A stretch of 64,000 nucleotides of DNA from an uncultured Dehalococcoidia bacterium (GCA_951812505.1 CATOSI010000003.1:248001-312000); one strand, 5' to 3'; counted from the stretch's first letter, positions 39,718 through 48,004 are shown. Notes: generated by a model from the sequence alone, not told the origin. Translations and numbers: made by a program.

Positions 39718-40506
39718 TCACTGACCATTCAGCCCCGCTCCCTCCGCGACCCCGCTCACCAACCCAGACAAGTCACGGGAACTCCGGCCCCATACGAACG
39801 CCGGATCGAGTGGCGTTATCGAGACCCAGTTATTTCTCGTAGCCCAGACGTCGCATCCCTCGGGGACCTTCTGATTGGTGGGGCGATTGTGCTTGATCCA
39901 GTAATGGGAGCGCCAGCCGTCGTGACCGCGCTCGATGCTCTCCAGGTACGCCTTCGGGCCGAGGGTGGTGGCCTTCACACCCCGGATGCGGTCTTCAGAT
40001 ACATGGGGGACGTTCACGTTGTACAGGATCGGCTCATCCTGAGACTCACCTGATATGCGGAGCGCAAGGCTCCTGGCGACGCGGGCCGCGGGTTCGTAGT
40101 TCACGCCGCTGATCCCGGCGACCGAAACCGCGATAGAGGGTATTCCGTGGAAATAGCCTCTCAGCGCGCCGCCGAATGTGCCGGAGTCCAAGACGTCCAG
40201 GCCCATGTTGGCGCCGTTGTTTATGCCGGACACCAGCAGGTCGAACCGTTCCGGGAACAGGCTGCCGTCCGCGAGAATCACGCAGTCCGAAGGCGTACCG
40301 CTGACCGTGTGGGCGGTCACTCCCTCCAGCCTGGATTCCACCTCGTTGACCCTGAGTATGGTGAGCAGGGTGCGCGCCGTTCCAACGCCGCTCTGGTCGC
40401 GGTCCGGGGCCACCACTGAGACTTTGCCGAGGTCGGTCAAGGCTTCGGCCAGTGCCCATACGCCGGGCGCGTCTATTCCGTCGTCATTCGTAACCAGTAT
40501 TCTCAA
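39718..40506 (-). CDS. surE: 5'/3'-nucleotidase SurE
   Basis: This 262-residue phosphatase removes phosphate from nucleoside monophosphates and is linked to stationary-phase survival. It opens with the metal-binding MRILVTNDDGIDAPGVWALAEAL (Asp8, Asp9), followed by VVAPDRDQSGVGTARTL (about residues 37-53), GTPSDCVILA and VSGINNGANMG near residue 93, whose Asn completes the metal site. Length and domain order are normal. The following DUF6504-like gene lies only 4 bases upstream on the same strand, so the two probably form an operon. Confidence 0.95.
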   Translation of the reverse strand: MRILVTNDDGIDAPGVWALAEALTDLGKVSVVAPDRDQSGVGTARTLLTILRVNEVESRLEGVTAHTVSGTPSDCVILADGSLFPERFDLLVSGINNGANMGLDVLDSGTFGGALRGYFHGIPSIAVSVAGISGVNYEPAARVARSLALRISGESQDEPILYNVNVPHVSEDRIRGVKATTLGPKAYLESIERGHDGWRSHYWIKHNRPTNQKVPEGCDVWATRNNWVSITPLDPAFVWGRSSRDLSGLVSGVAEGAGLNGQ

Positions 40507-40510
40507 CGTG

Positions 40511-40828
40511 TCATAGCTCCCGTGTCACGTACCAGCGCATGTATTTGGGATTGTCCAGCGACACGCCCCGGTCGTAGTAGATCTCGAAATGTCTGCCCTC
40601 GGTGGTCAGTATCCGGTAGTAGTTCCTGTGATGACGCTGCCACCACCTGTGCTTGCGCCCGTCGCTTGGGAAGTCGTAGTCCTGCCACGACGTCATGATT
40701 CGCTCGACGCGGTGAGACTCTTTTCCAAACGAAAACGCCAGAGGTTCGCGGGTATCGGCGTCCCGTTCTACGGAAATCTGCTGTCCGAAAAACCTTCTTG
40801 GCGTTCTCAAGGAAGGCTGAGCCTTCAC
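40511..40828 (-). CDS. Small DUF6504-like protein
   Basis: A 105-residue basic, aromatic-rich protein (RRFFGQQISVERDADTREPLAFSF, TSWQDYDFPSDGRKHRWWQRHHRNYYRI, FEIYYDRG) resembling short bacterial proteins annotated DUF6504; function unknown. The GTG start at 40828 lies inside the dispersed repeat at 40812-40835, so the first residues (MKAQPS) are encoded by that repeat. The native start may be TTG 40810 or nearby. It ends 4 bases before surE and is probably co-transcribed with it. Confidence 0.66.
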   Translation of the reverse strand: MKAQPSLRTPRRFFGQQISVERDADTREPLAFSFGKESHRVERIMTSWQDYDFPSDGRKHRWWQRHHRNYYRILTTEGRHFEIYYDRGVSLDNPKYMRWYVTREL

Positions 40829-40835
40829 CCTTATT
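40812..40835 (-). repeat. Inverted copy of the rpoB-rpoC 24-base repeat
   Basis: Identical over 24 bases to 16551-16574 but on the other strand. It overlaps the 5' end of the DUF6504-like gene. Confidence 0.7.
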
Positions 40836-40939
40836 TGAGGTGTCTGGTGATTATTTGGTTCTAGTACTGTATCCAGCTGGTTTAGGCATATTCAGACCAC
40901 CCCCAGCCCCTGGATTGCCTGGCGGCGAGCCCTTCGGGG

Positions 40940-40962
40940 TTCCCGTCTTCGCGGGAATGACG
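40940..40962. repeat. REP-like palindrome with GGGAATGACG tail
   Basis: TTCCCG ... CGGGAA (40940-40957) followed by TGACG. The same short element is inside the coding gene at 42775-42800. It lies in the 174-base gap between two minus-strand genes. Confidence 0.7.
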
Positions 40963-41002
40963 AGAAGCAAGTCGTATTCAAGCTCTTAACTCCTATACTG
41001 CA

Positions 41003-42205
41003 TTACAGGCTCGGAAGGAGTGGAGTCTTCGGCCTGAATATGCCGAATGAGCTTGTGTAGCCGTGCAGGTAGGTGGAACCGGACACCTGGCCGATCTCTC
41101 CATTGCAGAAGAACCCCGCAAGTGGCAGGTTGCCGACCTTGTCGCGGAACATGTCGGTATCGTGGTCCGGGCGTCCGTAGAGGTAAGAGCCGCGTCCGAG
41201 ACACTGGAACAGAAGCGCTCCTGCTCCGGAGCCGGGAACTCCGTCCGACGAGTACTGGGTCAGCATCGCGTCCAGGTCATGCGAAGAAGTCTCGGCGTCG
41301 CGCAGGTGGAACTGCACAGTCTGGCCCTCCTTCAGTATCTCACCGATTGCGAGCGCGCCGCGCCGCGCGTCCACTCCCAGGATATTCCTGATGAGGAAGT
41401 CTCCAAGTTGGGGATCGTCGTTGAACTCGTCCATGACCACGCCAAGGAATAGAGAGTGCTGGGCAAGCTGCTGGTCGCGTTCGTCGAGCTGCTGGAACGT
41501 CTCCCGCAGCACCTCGAAGGTGTCCCTGCCGTCGAGCTCTCGCAGCATATTGTGTTCGCACGACGTAATCTGCATTCGCTGTCCAATGGGACGACAACCC
41601 TGTGCCACTATCGTATCCACGGCGATATCGCCGTGAAGGGCTACTCCGACGGCGCCGCTGTCGTAGGTGCGGTCTCCAAGATAGAGCGCGTTGGAACCGG
41701 GCTGGCGACCGCCGGACGCGAGCCCGCCGATCTTCGCGCCGCGCGGGAAGGCGTAGTCGAATCCCATCAGAAGGTTTTCGCCCTGCACGCTGAACGGGTC
41801 GGTAAGGATCATAAACTGCGGGTCATCCGCTGCGACAACATTGGTGAGGTCCTCCCACGCGGAGGGAGGGGCGTCTCCGTCGGGCAGATCGTCGTTGTTG
41901 ATGTGAAAGCCGACGATGTCCACTTCGGGCAGAACCGCCGCAGTCAGCGAAAGCCCGGGCCTGTCTTCGACCTCTCGTCCGGCGCCTATCACGCCTCCAC
42001 CGGAGCAGCCTATGAGAAAGCAATCGGCGAACAGTTCGCTTATCAGGCCGGAAAGCTCGTCGTAGCGGGCGGCATGGTGCGCTGAAACGAACGCGACTAT
42101 TAGGTCAGGGCTCTGATCGCCCAGCGCTTCCGATATTTCACGAGCACACTCCGCGACTGCGTATTTGAGAAACCTGTGTTCTGACAGCGCGGATACCCAC
42201 TTCAT
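41003..42205 (-). CDS. FIST-domain sensory protein
   Basis: This 400-residue protein has a FIST_N domain (residues about 25-220; FLIGCSGGGVIGAGREVEDRPGLSLTAAVLP near residue 84) and a FIST_C domain (about 230-380; GALLFQCLGRGSYLYGRPDHD and PLAGFFCNGEIGQVSGSTYLHGYTSSF). FIST domains are thought to bind small ligands such as amino acids, usually as part of signal-transduction proteins; here no kinase, cyclase or receptor domain is attached. The stop is followed directly by the product's end (TPLLPSL). The start ATG 42205 is at the family's normal N-terminus. No neighbour on the same strand suggests a partner. Confidence 0.88.
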   Translation of the reverse strand: MKWVSALSEHRFLKYAVAECAREISEALGDQSPDLIVAFVSAHHAARYDELSGLISELFADCFLIGCSGGGVIGAGREVEDRPGLSLTAAVLPEVDIVGFHINNDDLPDGDAPPSAWEDLTNVVAADDPQFMILTDPFSVQGENLLMGFDYAFPRGAKIGGLASGGRQPGSNALYLGDRTYDSGAVGVALHGDIAVDTIVAQGCRPIGQRMQITSCEHNMLRELDGRDTFEVLRETFQQLDERDQQLAQHSLFLGVVMDEFNDDPQLGDFLIRNILGVDARRGALAIGEILKEGQTVQFHLRDAETSSHDLDAMLTQYSSDGVPGSGAGALLFQCLGRGSYLYGRPDHDTDMFRDKVGNLPLAGFFCNGEIGQVSGSTYLHGYTSSFGIFRPKTPLLPSL

Positions 42206-42322
42206 CGCCGACCCTCCCCGTAATGACCATCGGTTTGCGGAGCCCTATTGTATCAGGATGGGCACAAGTCGGCACACGGATGGCAGCCGGGGAACCTGTA
42301 TCAGTTTAGTGGGTAGGGAATC

Positions 42323-42361
42323 TTCACCCTCACCCCAGCCCTCTCCCTGAGGGAGAGGGGG
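42323..42361 (-). repeat. Dispersed palindromic element, inverted copy
   Basis: CCCTCTCCC (42339-42347) / GGGAGAGGG (42351-42359) with TTCACCCTCACCCCAG before it. On the minus strand it has the same layout as the element at 21401-21440. It sits in the 243-base gap between the FIST gene and the next minus-strand gene. Confidence 0.7.
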
Positions 42362-42448
42362 TTTGTAGATTGGTGATCATGGCTGACTGCACGTTTGCCT
42401 ACCCTTTCCAGCCCATCGAGGGGGAAGTGACTTTGTGTGGCTGCGGAA

Positions 42449-43291
42449 CTAGCCGTCGTCATAGTTGTTATGGTCCTCTTTGGTTGGGTTCCTGGCATTG
42501 GCCTGTTTCCAGAGTCTGCTGCGCTCGACGGCTTCGTGGAAGAGCGCAGCACCTATCTCGGCGTGTTCGTCGCTTATCTCCGGTTCGGGCTGGGCCAGGA
42601 TTTCGTCCCACATGGAGTAGTCGGGCTTGTAGGCGTTGGGGTCTTCTTCCTCTTCTTCGATGGGGCCCATTGATTCGACGACGCGCTTGACGATGGCGAG
42701 GTAGTCAACGGGTTCATCTTCGTCAATTTTCAATTCGGAATTATCAGTTATCAATTCGGTGTTTTCGGCGGTGTGGATTCCCGTTTTCGCGGGAATGACG
42801 GTAGCGTCGGTTTCGGGGCGCACTTCGGGCGTGGGCGGAGTGTATGCTTCGTCGAAGCCGCGCTTGATGAGTTCGCGGGCGGCGGCGATGCGGTGGTGGG
42901 GCTTGAAACCCTCGTCGTTTCTGAGGCCGTCCATGACTTCGGCGTACATCTTTATGACGGTTCGACCGTCCTGGGTGAGTTCCCTAGCGTATTTGGCGAG
43001 TTGTTCGCGCGCTTCGGCTATCTCAGGGGACAGTTCGGCGTCGGGAAGGCTTGTTCTCCTGGCCCTGGGTTTCCGGGGCGTGGAGTTGGCATGTATGTAG
43101 TCTTCGAACTCGGTGAGACCTATCTTGACGAGTTCTTTGGCTGAGTCCATGCGGTGGCAGGGTTGGAAGCCTTCGGAGTGTAGTTCGCCTTCGGCGACCT
43201 GTACGAAGAAGCGGACAATGCGTCGCCCGCCGCCGGTTTCTTCGGCGACTATCTTGGCGAGTCGTTCGCGTGGAGTCAGGTTGTCGTGCAT
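42449..43291 (-). CDS. Unknown protein with two tandem copies of a ~70-residue domain
   Basis: The 280-residue product starts with a domain (LTPRERLAKIVAEETGGGRRIVRFFVQVAEG, EGFQPCHRMDSAKELVKIGL; residues about 5-60). A second copy follows (AREQLAKYARELTQDGRTVIKMYAEVMDG, EGFKPHHRIAAARELIKRGF; residues about 88-145). The domain looks like an all-helical DNA-binding fold, but I do not recognise the family. Residues about 160-190 are encoded by a REP-like palindrome and an AT-rich simple repeat (VIPAKTGIHT and ENTELITDNSELKID) and look like inserted filler. The C-terminal 90 residues are acidic. The protein's role is unknown; the duplicated-domain layout suggests binding of a symmetrical partner. 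Confidence 0.68.
   Translation of the reverse strand: MHDNLTPRERLAKIVAEETGGGRRIVRFFVQVAEGELHSEGFQPCHRMDSAKELVKIGLTEFEDYIHANSTPRKPRARRTSLPDAELSPEIAEAREQLAKYARELTQDGRTVIKMYAEVMDGLRNDEGFKPHHRIAAARELIKRGFDEAYTPPTPEVRPETDATVIPAKTGIHTAENTELITDNSELKIDEDEPVDYLAIVKRVVESMGPIEEEEEDPNAYKPDYSMWDEILAQPEPEISDEHAEIGAALFHEAVERSRLWKQANARNPTKEDHNNYDDG
42775..42800 (-). repeat. REP-like palindrome inside a coding gene
   Basis: TTCCCG/CGGGAA arms at 42778-42795 with TGACG after them, matching the intergenic copy at 40940-40962. It is read in frame as VIPAKTGI within the gene at 42449-43291. An AT-rich simple repeat (42725-42759) adjoins it and is also translated. Confidence 0.75.
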
Positions 43292-43744
43292 TTTGAGTCC
43301 TTCGTCTTTGGCGATTAGCTGTTAGTTCCGGTAAGCGGAAGCGCCCAGTTTTCACTGAGCGCTTTGGCCCTCGCCCGGTAGGGGCGTCCCTTGTGGGCGC
43401 CCCTACAAGAGAGGTCGGTATATTCGATTTAGAGACATCATAGCACGAATATTCTGTGAGCGTCAAGGGCAACCGAGAGAATTATCGGGACAATCGCATT
43501 TTAACGGAACATCCGCTGAATACCGACGGATCTGTCCCGCTCGGCTCATGATTCCGATGAAATTCGGAAGGTCGGTCCTTCGCAAAAGTACAAGCGTGCT
43601 GATTCAAGATCGTCTTGAACAACAGAATCATCACAGAACCCAATACTGAGCTTAAGTACGAATCCCCTGCTTAACCTGCACCCGCCACTTCTGCCACTGA
43701 GTCGGTGTGTTAAACTCAACCCTATATTTGTGAACGGAGTTGGT
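43292..43744. other. Intergenic region before the NurA-HerA-methyltransferase operon
   Basis: No gene is seen in these 453 bases. It contains a palindrome at 43378-43406 (GTAGGGGCG / CGCCCCTAC), similar to that at 26643-26668. Base composition turns AT-richer from about 43430, marking the left edge of the atypical block. A possible -10 word TATATT lies near 43724, just before the first gene of that block. Confidence 0.5.
43378..43406. repeat. Palindrome GTAGGGGCG...CGCCCCTAC
   Basis: Nine-base arms at 43378-43386 and 43398-43406, with the inner TCCC/GGG also able to pair. It is related to the palindrome between leuA and leuC. Confidence 0.6.
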
Positions 43745-44827
43745 ATGACTGGTGAAAATAACACAGGTCGGTACTTCGCTGATGCCCTTGAGGGGCGTCA
43801 AGACATCAGTGACACTTACCATGTGCTAGGCGATATTCCAGCACTCGTTGGGGTTTCCTCCGAGAAAGAGGATGAATTCGTCGCCGCAGTTCGGCGCATC
43901 ATCGAAACGGAGACCGCAGGGACATCCGACATGAGCGAAGTGGCTAGTTCTCGATTGCATGATGCCGCTGGCCATTATCGAAATAATACGATTGCCGCTG
44001 TTGATGGCACTGATGCTGTTTCGGCCTTGCGATTTGCATCGGACACAATATATGCCGCAGGGGTGATACTCGTAACACCTCAGACACTCCACCGCCCAAG
44101 AGCACATGTAGCCCGAACTCATGCCTCCCATCTCACTCCGTCTGAAAATCGCGGTGTTACATGGAACCAAGCTATAACGCAGTGGGCGGAGTATTTGAGG
44201 GGTGCACGTGACCAGGAGCAGTCTTGGATCAACACTTTTCGAGAATATGAGGAACGCGAGATAGCTCACGAATGGCTTCAGGAAGACGAAGCTCACATAG
44301 TCTTGATTGATGGCCCAATCTTGACGCAGAATATGTTGAGCCAAGATCGAGCGCGTATCTTGCTTGAGGATCTTGTTAGCGACCGTCGTGCGATTGGATT
44401 TATCAAAGATCTATCTGCCAACCCACTCATCAACGCGATTGGGTATGCGTTGCGCCCCGGCGAGATATTCGTCATGACTGAATGGTCGACGATACTGTCC
44501 GAACGCTTTAGCGGAGGACAACAGAATATCAGCAGATGGATTGAAGCAAATGCAGGCGAAGTCGTTAGAGTAGTCTATAAGTTCAATCGTAAGGCTTTCG
44601 CCCTTGAATGCATGGGCGATCAAGTTCCATTGGCCCTAGCAATACTTGGACATGACAACGGGGGAACCTTAGATCATGACATCCCGATGTTGTTGCAGAT
44701 AGCGGATAACCATGTCCGCGCCACTTTCAACGGTGCACGGGCTCGGAATGAAGTCATCGCTCGATTCTCAGTTGATGATCCTCATCGCTTCCTCGCAATG
44801 ACCAACGAACGGAGCTTAAGAGGATGA
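43745..44827 (+). CDS. NurA-domain nuclease
   Basis: This 360-residue protein has the layout of NurA nucleases, which degrade DNA ends together with the HerA translocase. Visible motifs are IAAVDGTDA (Asp87, first metal-binding Asp), AHIVLIDGPIL (Asp189), AIGFIKDLS (Lys221-Asp222) and the C-terminal element IPMLLQIADNHVRA (about 313-326). The start ATG 43745 has GGAG 5 bases upstream; GTG 43730 is an alternative. The TGA overlaps the ATG of the next gene, so the two are translationally coupled, as expected for a protein pair that works as one complex. Codons are visibly AT-richer than in flanking genes. Identification rests on motif spacing and context; fold comparison would settle it. Confidence 0.76.
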   Translation: MTGENNTGRYFADALEGRQDISDTYHVLGDIPALVGVSSEKEDEFVAAVRRIIETETAGTSDMSEVASSRLHDAAGHYRNNTIAAVDGTDAVSALRFASDTIYAAGVILVTPQTLHRPRAHVARTHASHLTPSENRGVTWNQAITQWAEYLRGARDQEQSWINTFREYEEREIAHEWLQEDEAHIVLIDGPILTQNMLSQDRARILLEDLVSDRRAIGFIKDLSANPLINAIGYALRPGEIFVMTEWSTILSERFSGGQQNISRWIEANAGEVVRVVYKFNRKAFALECMGDQVPLALAILGHDNGGTLDHDIPMLLQIADNHVRATFNGARARNEVIARFSVDDPHRFLAMTNERSLRG

Positions 44828-46443
44828 TTCAGCTTATCCAAATCGCGGACGATCCGAACACAGATACTAGCATTGTCAGACTAGTAGGCAGGGGCGTGGA
44901 CTACCTAATTCCACAGTTTACCTACCTGATTTCTGAGTCTGAAACGAATCACTTCTTTCTCCAGATAGCGACCACTAACCGCAATCTCAGCCGGTATGCT
45001 GCCAATCCGTTTGATACTATTTCACTCAGCCAGATGTTGGCCCTTCTTGAGGACCTCGGATACTCGGAAGACTCAATCGTGTCCAACATAACCTACTACG
45101 ATGCCAGGGTGGAAGCCATGATTGGTGATGATGGCGAGCCCGAAACTCCCTTCATCCGACCAACGACAGGAGCTATCAACCGTCTGGCCACTTCTGATGA
45201 GATCATCCAATACTTGCGATTATCCCAAGTTGAGGGTAACGATCTTCGCATAGGTAAGCTAGCTCGTAGTGGGGAAGCCGAAGTCGCTATTAATCTTGAT
45301 GACGGAATACTGTACCATCATATGCTTGTCGCAGGATCAACTGGATCCGGAAAGTCAGAACTGCTATCAAATATTGCTCACGTAGCATCTGCGAAAAACC
45401 GTTGCGTCATCATTTTTGATCACAAGCCAGATCACCAGAACCACCATCAAGAAAATCCAGATGCTGAAATTCGGTCGGCATTCTCTATCGACGGACAGGA
45501 CTCCAGTCAACGACCAGTGCGCTACTGGACGCTGGACGAATTCGACCCCAATAGTTTCTCACGAGTACTTGGTGTACGAGCGATGGATTTAGATCCTGAG
45601 ATACTGGCCGGTACTATATTCTACCAGCCCAGTGAGATAAATCAGGCTGAGACTTTCGCTGAAATAGCTACCGCTTATGCAACCGATCAATCCTCTAGGA
45701 GACAAGACTGGACAATCCGAGACCTCACACAATATGTATTGAGTACGCAAGATGGCCAGTTAAACAATCTACTGTATGGCGGCAACAGTGTTGGTAGCCT
45801 TCACCGTGGTACTATGCAAGCTTTGCGACGAAGGCTAAGCCGGCCCGGTAGGATTCCGCCATTTGTGGACCCACAGCCTGCTTCTAATTCACTTGGTCAG
45901 CGCAGGCCAACCGGCGACATTGATGATGTGTTCAAGCCCGGTCTTAATGTTATACGAATTGGTGAAGGCCACAGCCGGGGGTACGCCCTTTTCCTTACTC
46001 GACTTTTGCAAAGAGCGCGAGAACTGCGTTCAGTTGCAGTTCAGCAAAGCCCGACGGTCAACAACATTCCTGAGTTAGAGGTTATCATTGACGAGGCATC
46101 TGATATCTTCACAGCCAGTTCTCGGTATTTGAGAGATGTTGCTACGGATATGTTGCACAATCAGATTCGCAGGGGACGAACACTCCGAATCGGATACGTA
46201 ATTTCGGTTCAGAGTGCAGGCGATGTTCCTGAATATATGAGGAATAATCTCAACACGACCATTGTAGGTCGTCATCGCAACCTCAGTGTGTTGCGCGACG
46301 CCTTGCCTACGAGCAGAGTGGAAATGCTAGAACAGGCTGACAGGCTCAGCCCAGGTGAAATGTTCGTAGATCTGTTTGAAGTCCCCTCTTTACTGTTGGC
46401 AAAGATGGATAGGTCTCGCTCGAAATTGACGGTGGCGGATTGA
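44824..46443 (+). CDS. HerA-family DNA-translocating ATPase
   Basis: This 539-residue protein is a FtsK/HerA-type P-loop ATPase. The N-terminal 160 residues would form the HAS-barrel-like part. Walker A is GSTGSGKS (residues 171-178), Walker B is LEVIIDEASDIF (about 418-429, Asp-Glu at 423-424), and a sensor-like VISVQSAGDVP follows. The segment HNQIRRGRTLRIGYV resembles the arginine-containing interface of hexameric HerA rings. HerA hexamers pump DNA and pair with NurA nuclease, which is encoded directly upstream with an ATGA overlap. The next gene, a DNA methyltransferase, starts 50 bases later. In archaea HerA-NurA acts in end resection; in this bacterial context with a methylase a defence role is more likely. 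Confidence 0.88.
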   Translation: MIQLIQIADDPNTDTSIVRLVGRGVDYLIPQFTYLISESETNHFFLQIATTNRNLSRYAANPFDTISLSQMLALLEDLGYSEDSIVSNITYYDARVEAMIGDDGEPETPFIRPTTGAINRLATSDEIIQYLRLSQVEGNDLRIGKLARSGEAEVAINLDDGILYHHMLVAGSTGSGKSELLSNIAHVASAKNRCVIIFDHKPDHQNHHQENPDAEIRSAFSIDGQDSSQRPVRYWTLDEFDPNSFSRVLGVRAMDLDPEILAGTIFYQPSEINQAETFAEIATAYATDQSSRRQDWTIRDLTQYVLSTQDGQLNNLLYGGNSVGSLHRGTMQALRRRLSRPGRIPPFVDPQPASNSLGQRRPTGDIDDVFKPGLNVIRIGEGHSRGYALFLTRLLQRARELRSVAVQQSPTVNNIPELEVIIDEASDIFTASSRYLRDVATDMLHNQIRRGRTLRIGYVISVQSAGDVPEYMRNNLNTTIVGRHRNLSVLRDALPTSRVEMLEQADRLSPGEMFVDLFEVPSLLLAKMDRSRSKLTVAD

Positions 46444-46493
46444 TGCCCACTGCATCTATCTGTTGATACCTAAGTGCATTACGGGGGAGTTCC

Positions 46494-47597
46494 ATGCCTC
46501 GACCTTGGCGCCGTTACCTGTCCAATTCATATACCGACGCTGGAAGAGCAATTGTCGAACAGGGGAAACGCCTTGATGAAGCCCGCCGAAGTCTACCTGA
46601 AGATAGTTATCTTCGCTTATTGGCAGATGTAGGGATAACGCCACGCGACGCACGTGTGTTGGCGATCATCGGTCAACGCCTGCACTCAGTTATAACTTCT
46701 GATCTCCGCATCAGGCTTCCATATCGAGTAAGGACCTTATCCGCCTTGTCCGACTTATCCTCAGAAACCTTAGCCAAAGCTACTGAGGACGGGAAGATTC
46801 ACCCAGCAATGACCGAATCAGAGGTGAAAAGACTGAGAGGCACATCGCCCAGACCGGTTTCAACAGTGATCAGACCAACTGACAACTGGAACTTCTCCAC
46901 TCTTCGCTGGCCTCGCATTGATGGCTGGGAAGGCCATGGCTACATTCCGGGAGATCTCTATGCCAACTGCCTTTGGTACTATGCCCGTGAGGGAGATATT
47001 GTCGTTGACCCCATGGCAGGCTCAGGTATGCTACTCAGAGTATGGGAAGAAAGAGGAGAGTGGCTTCAGGGAGAGGATCGTAGCATCGAAATCAAATTAG
47101 CAGACTTGGCGCCTAGGGGTCCATATGCGAGTCAGATACAATGGTGTGATTTACTAGATAGACTTCCTACCGACCATTCCGATTACGTCATAATTGACCC
47201 CCCCTATTATGGTTTGGTTAATGGGCAGTATTCGGATTCTCCTAATGATCTCGCTAATATGGATGCTGACGCTTGGCTTGAAGCCATGGCCACCATTGCA
47301 GTTCAGTTCCATAAGTCGCAACCCGAAAGTGGGCGATGCACGGTGATTGTTCCCAATAATAGGAATATCACTACTGGTGAACGTACTTTGTTCCCGGAGA
47401 TCGTTCATCGTATTTTCCAGAACGCAGGATACTTTTTGTATGATAAAGCCTATGCGTCCCGTCGTACCCAACAGAAGCAAGGTAGGCAGATGGGTATTCT
47501 GAACAACCGAGCTCGTAGGGAGAAAGTTCCATTGGCGGATATTTCTGAAGTGCTGACATTCATAAACGGTAATCCTTTCTCCGCCGATAACTCTTAG
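46494..47597 (+). CDS. DNA methyltransferase with N-terminal DUF3102/ParB-like helical region
   Basis: This 367-residue protein has amino-methyltransferase motifs: IIDPPYYGL (about 233-241) is motif IV of adenine-N6 or cytosine-N4 methylases, and VVDPMAGSGMLLRVWEE (about 170-186) is the S-adenosylmethionine site motif I. In this order, IV after I, it resembles alpha/gamma-type enzymes. The C-terminal stretch SRRTQQKQGRQMGILNNRARREK is basic and may touch DNA. The N-terminal 115 residues (GKRLDEARRSLPEDSYLRLLADVGITPRDARVLAIIGQRL) look like the helical DUF3102/ParB-like module that often recognises DNA. GGGGGAG precedes the ATG. As third gene of the NurA-HerA operon it would mark host DNA as self. 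Confidence 0.86.
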   Translation: MPRPWRRYLSNSYTDAGRAIVEQGKRLDEARRSLPEDSYLRLLADVGITPRDARVLAIIGQRLHSVITSDLRIRLPYRVRTLSALSDLSSETLAKATEDGKIHPAMTESEVKRLRGTSPRPVSTVIRPTDNWNFSTLRWPRIDGWEGHGYIPGDLYANCLWYYAREGDIVVDPMAGSGMLLRVWEERGEWLQGEDRSIEIKLADLAPRGPYASQIQWCDLLDRLPTDHSDYVIIDPPYYGLVNGQYSDSPNDLANMDADAWLEAMATIAVQFHKSQPESGRCTVIVPNNRNITTGERTLFPEIVHRIFQNAGYFLYDKAYASRRTQQKQGRQMGILNNRARREKVPLADISEVLTFINGNPFSADNS

Positions 47598-47677
47598 TAG
47601 GGATACCAGCTATTCCTGATTCAGACAAACACTGAGTTGAACTCGCTCGCTCACACCCGCCAAAAGGGAGACGAAGG

Positions 47678-48004
47678 ATGTACGTAGGCACTAACAGGAT
47701 ACGGGTTCAAAAGGGCACAGGTCACAAGCTGGAGGAAAGGTTCGCAAGGCAGGGCGGCGTAGAACGGCAGCCCGGATTCGTGAGCTTCCAGATGTGGAAG
47801 CTCGATGCTGACGAGGAACACGAAGAGTACCTCATAGTCACTCACTGGGAGTCCAAGGAAGCCCAGGGAGAGTGGATACAGAGCGACGCCTTCAGGCGGG
47901 CGCACTCGGGCGCGAGGGCCGACTTCATCATAGGACATGGGCTATTCAGGGGATACGACGTCCGGCTTTCCTCCAAACCTCAGCAGACCAAAGCCCCCGT
48001 TTAG
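47678..48004 (+). CDS. ABM-domain (IsdG/HmoA-like) monooxygenase-fold protein
   Basis: This 108-residue ferredoxin-like-fold protein has the ABM signature: TNRIRVQKGTGHKLEERFARQ, then PGFVSFQMWKLDADEEHEEYLIVTHWESKEAQGEWIQSDAFRRAH. The HWESKEAxxxWxxSxxFxxAH block is typical of IsdG/HmoA-type haem-degrading enzymes, which open the haem ring and release iron. The final His (HSGARAD) could be the haem ligand. The gene precedes a ferritin gene by about 67 bases on the same strand, which supports an iron-recovery role, but ABM folds also serve other small oxygenases. AAGGGAG lies upstream of the ATG. Confidence 0.8.
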   Translation: MYVGTNRIRVQKGTGHKLEERFARQGGVERQPGFVSFQMWKLDADEEHEEYLIVTHWESKEAQGEWIQSDAFRRAHSGARADFIIGHGLFRGYDVRLSSKPQQTKAPV

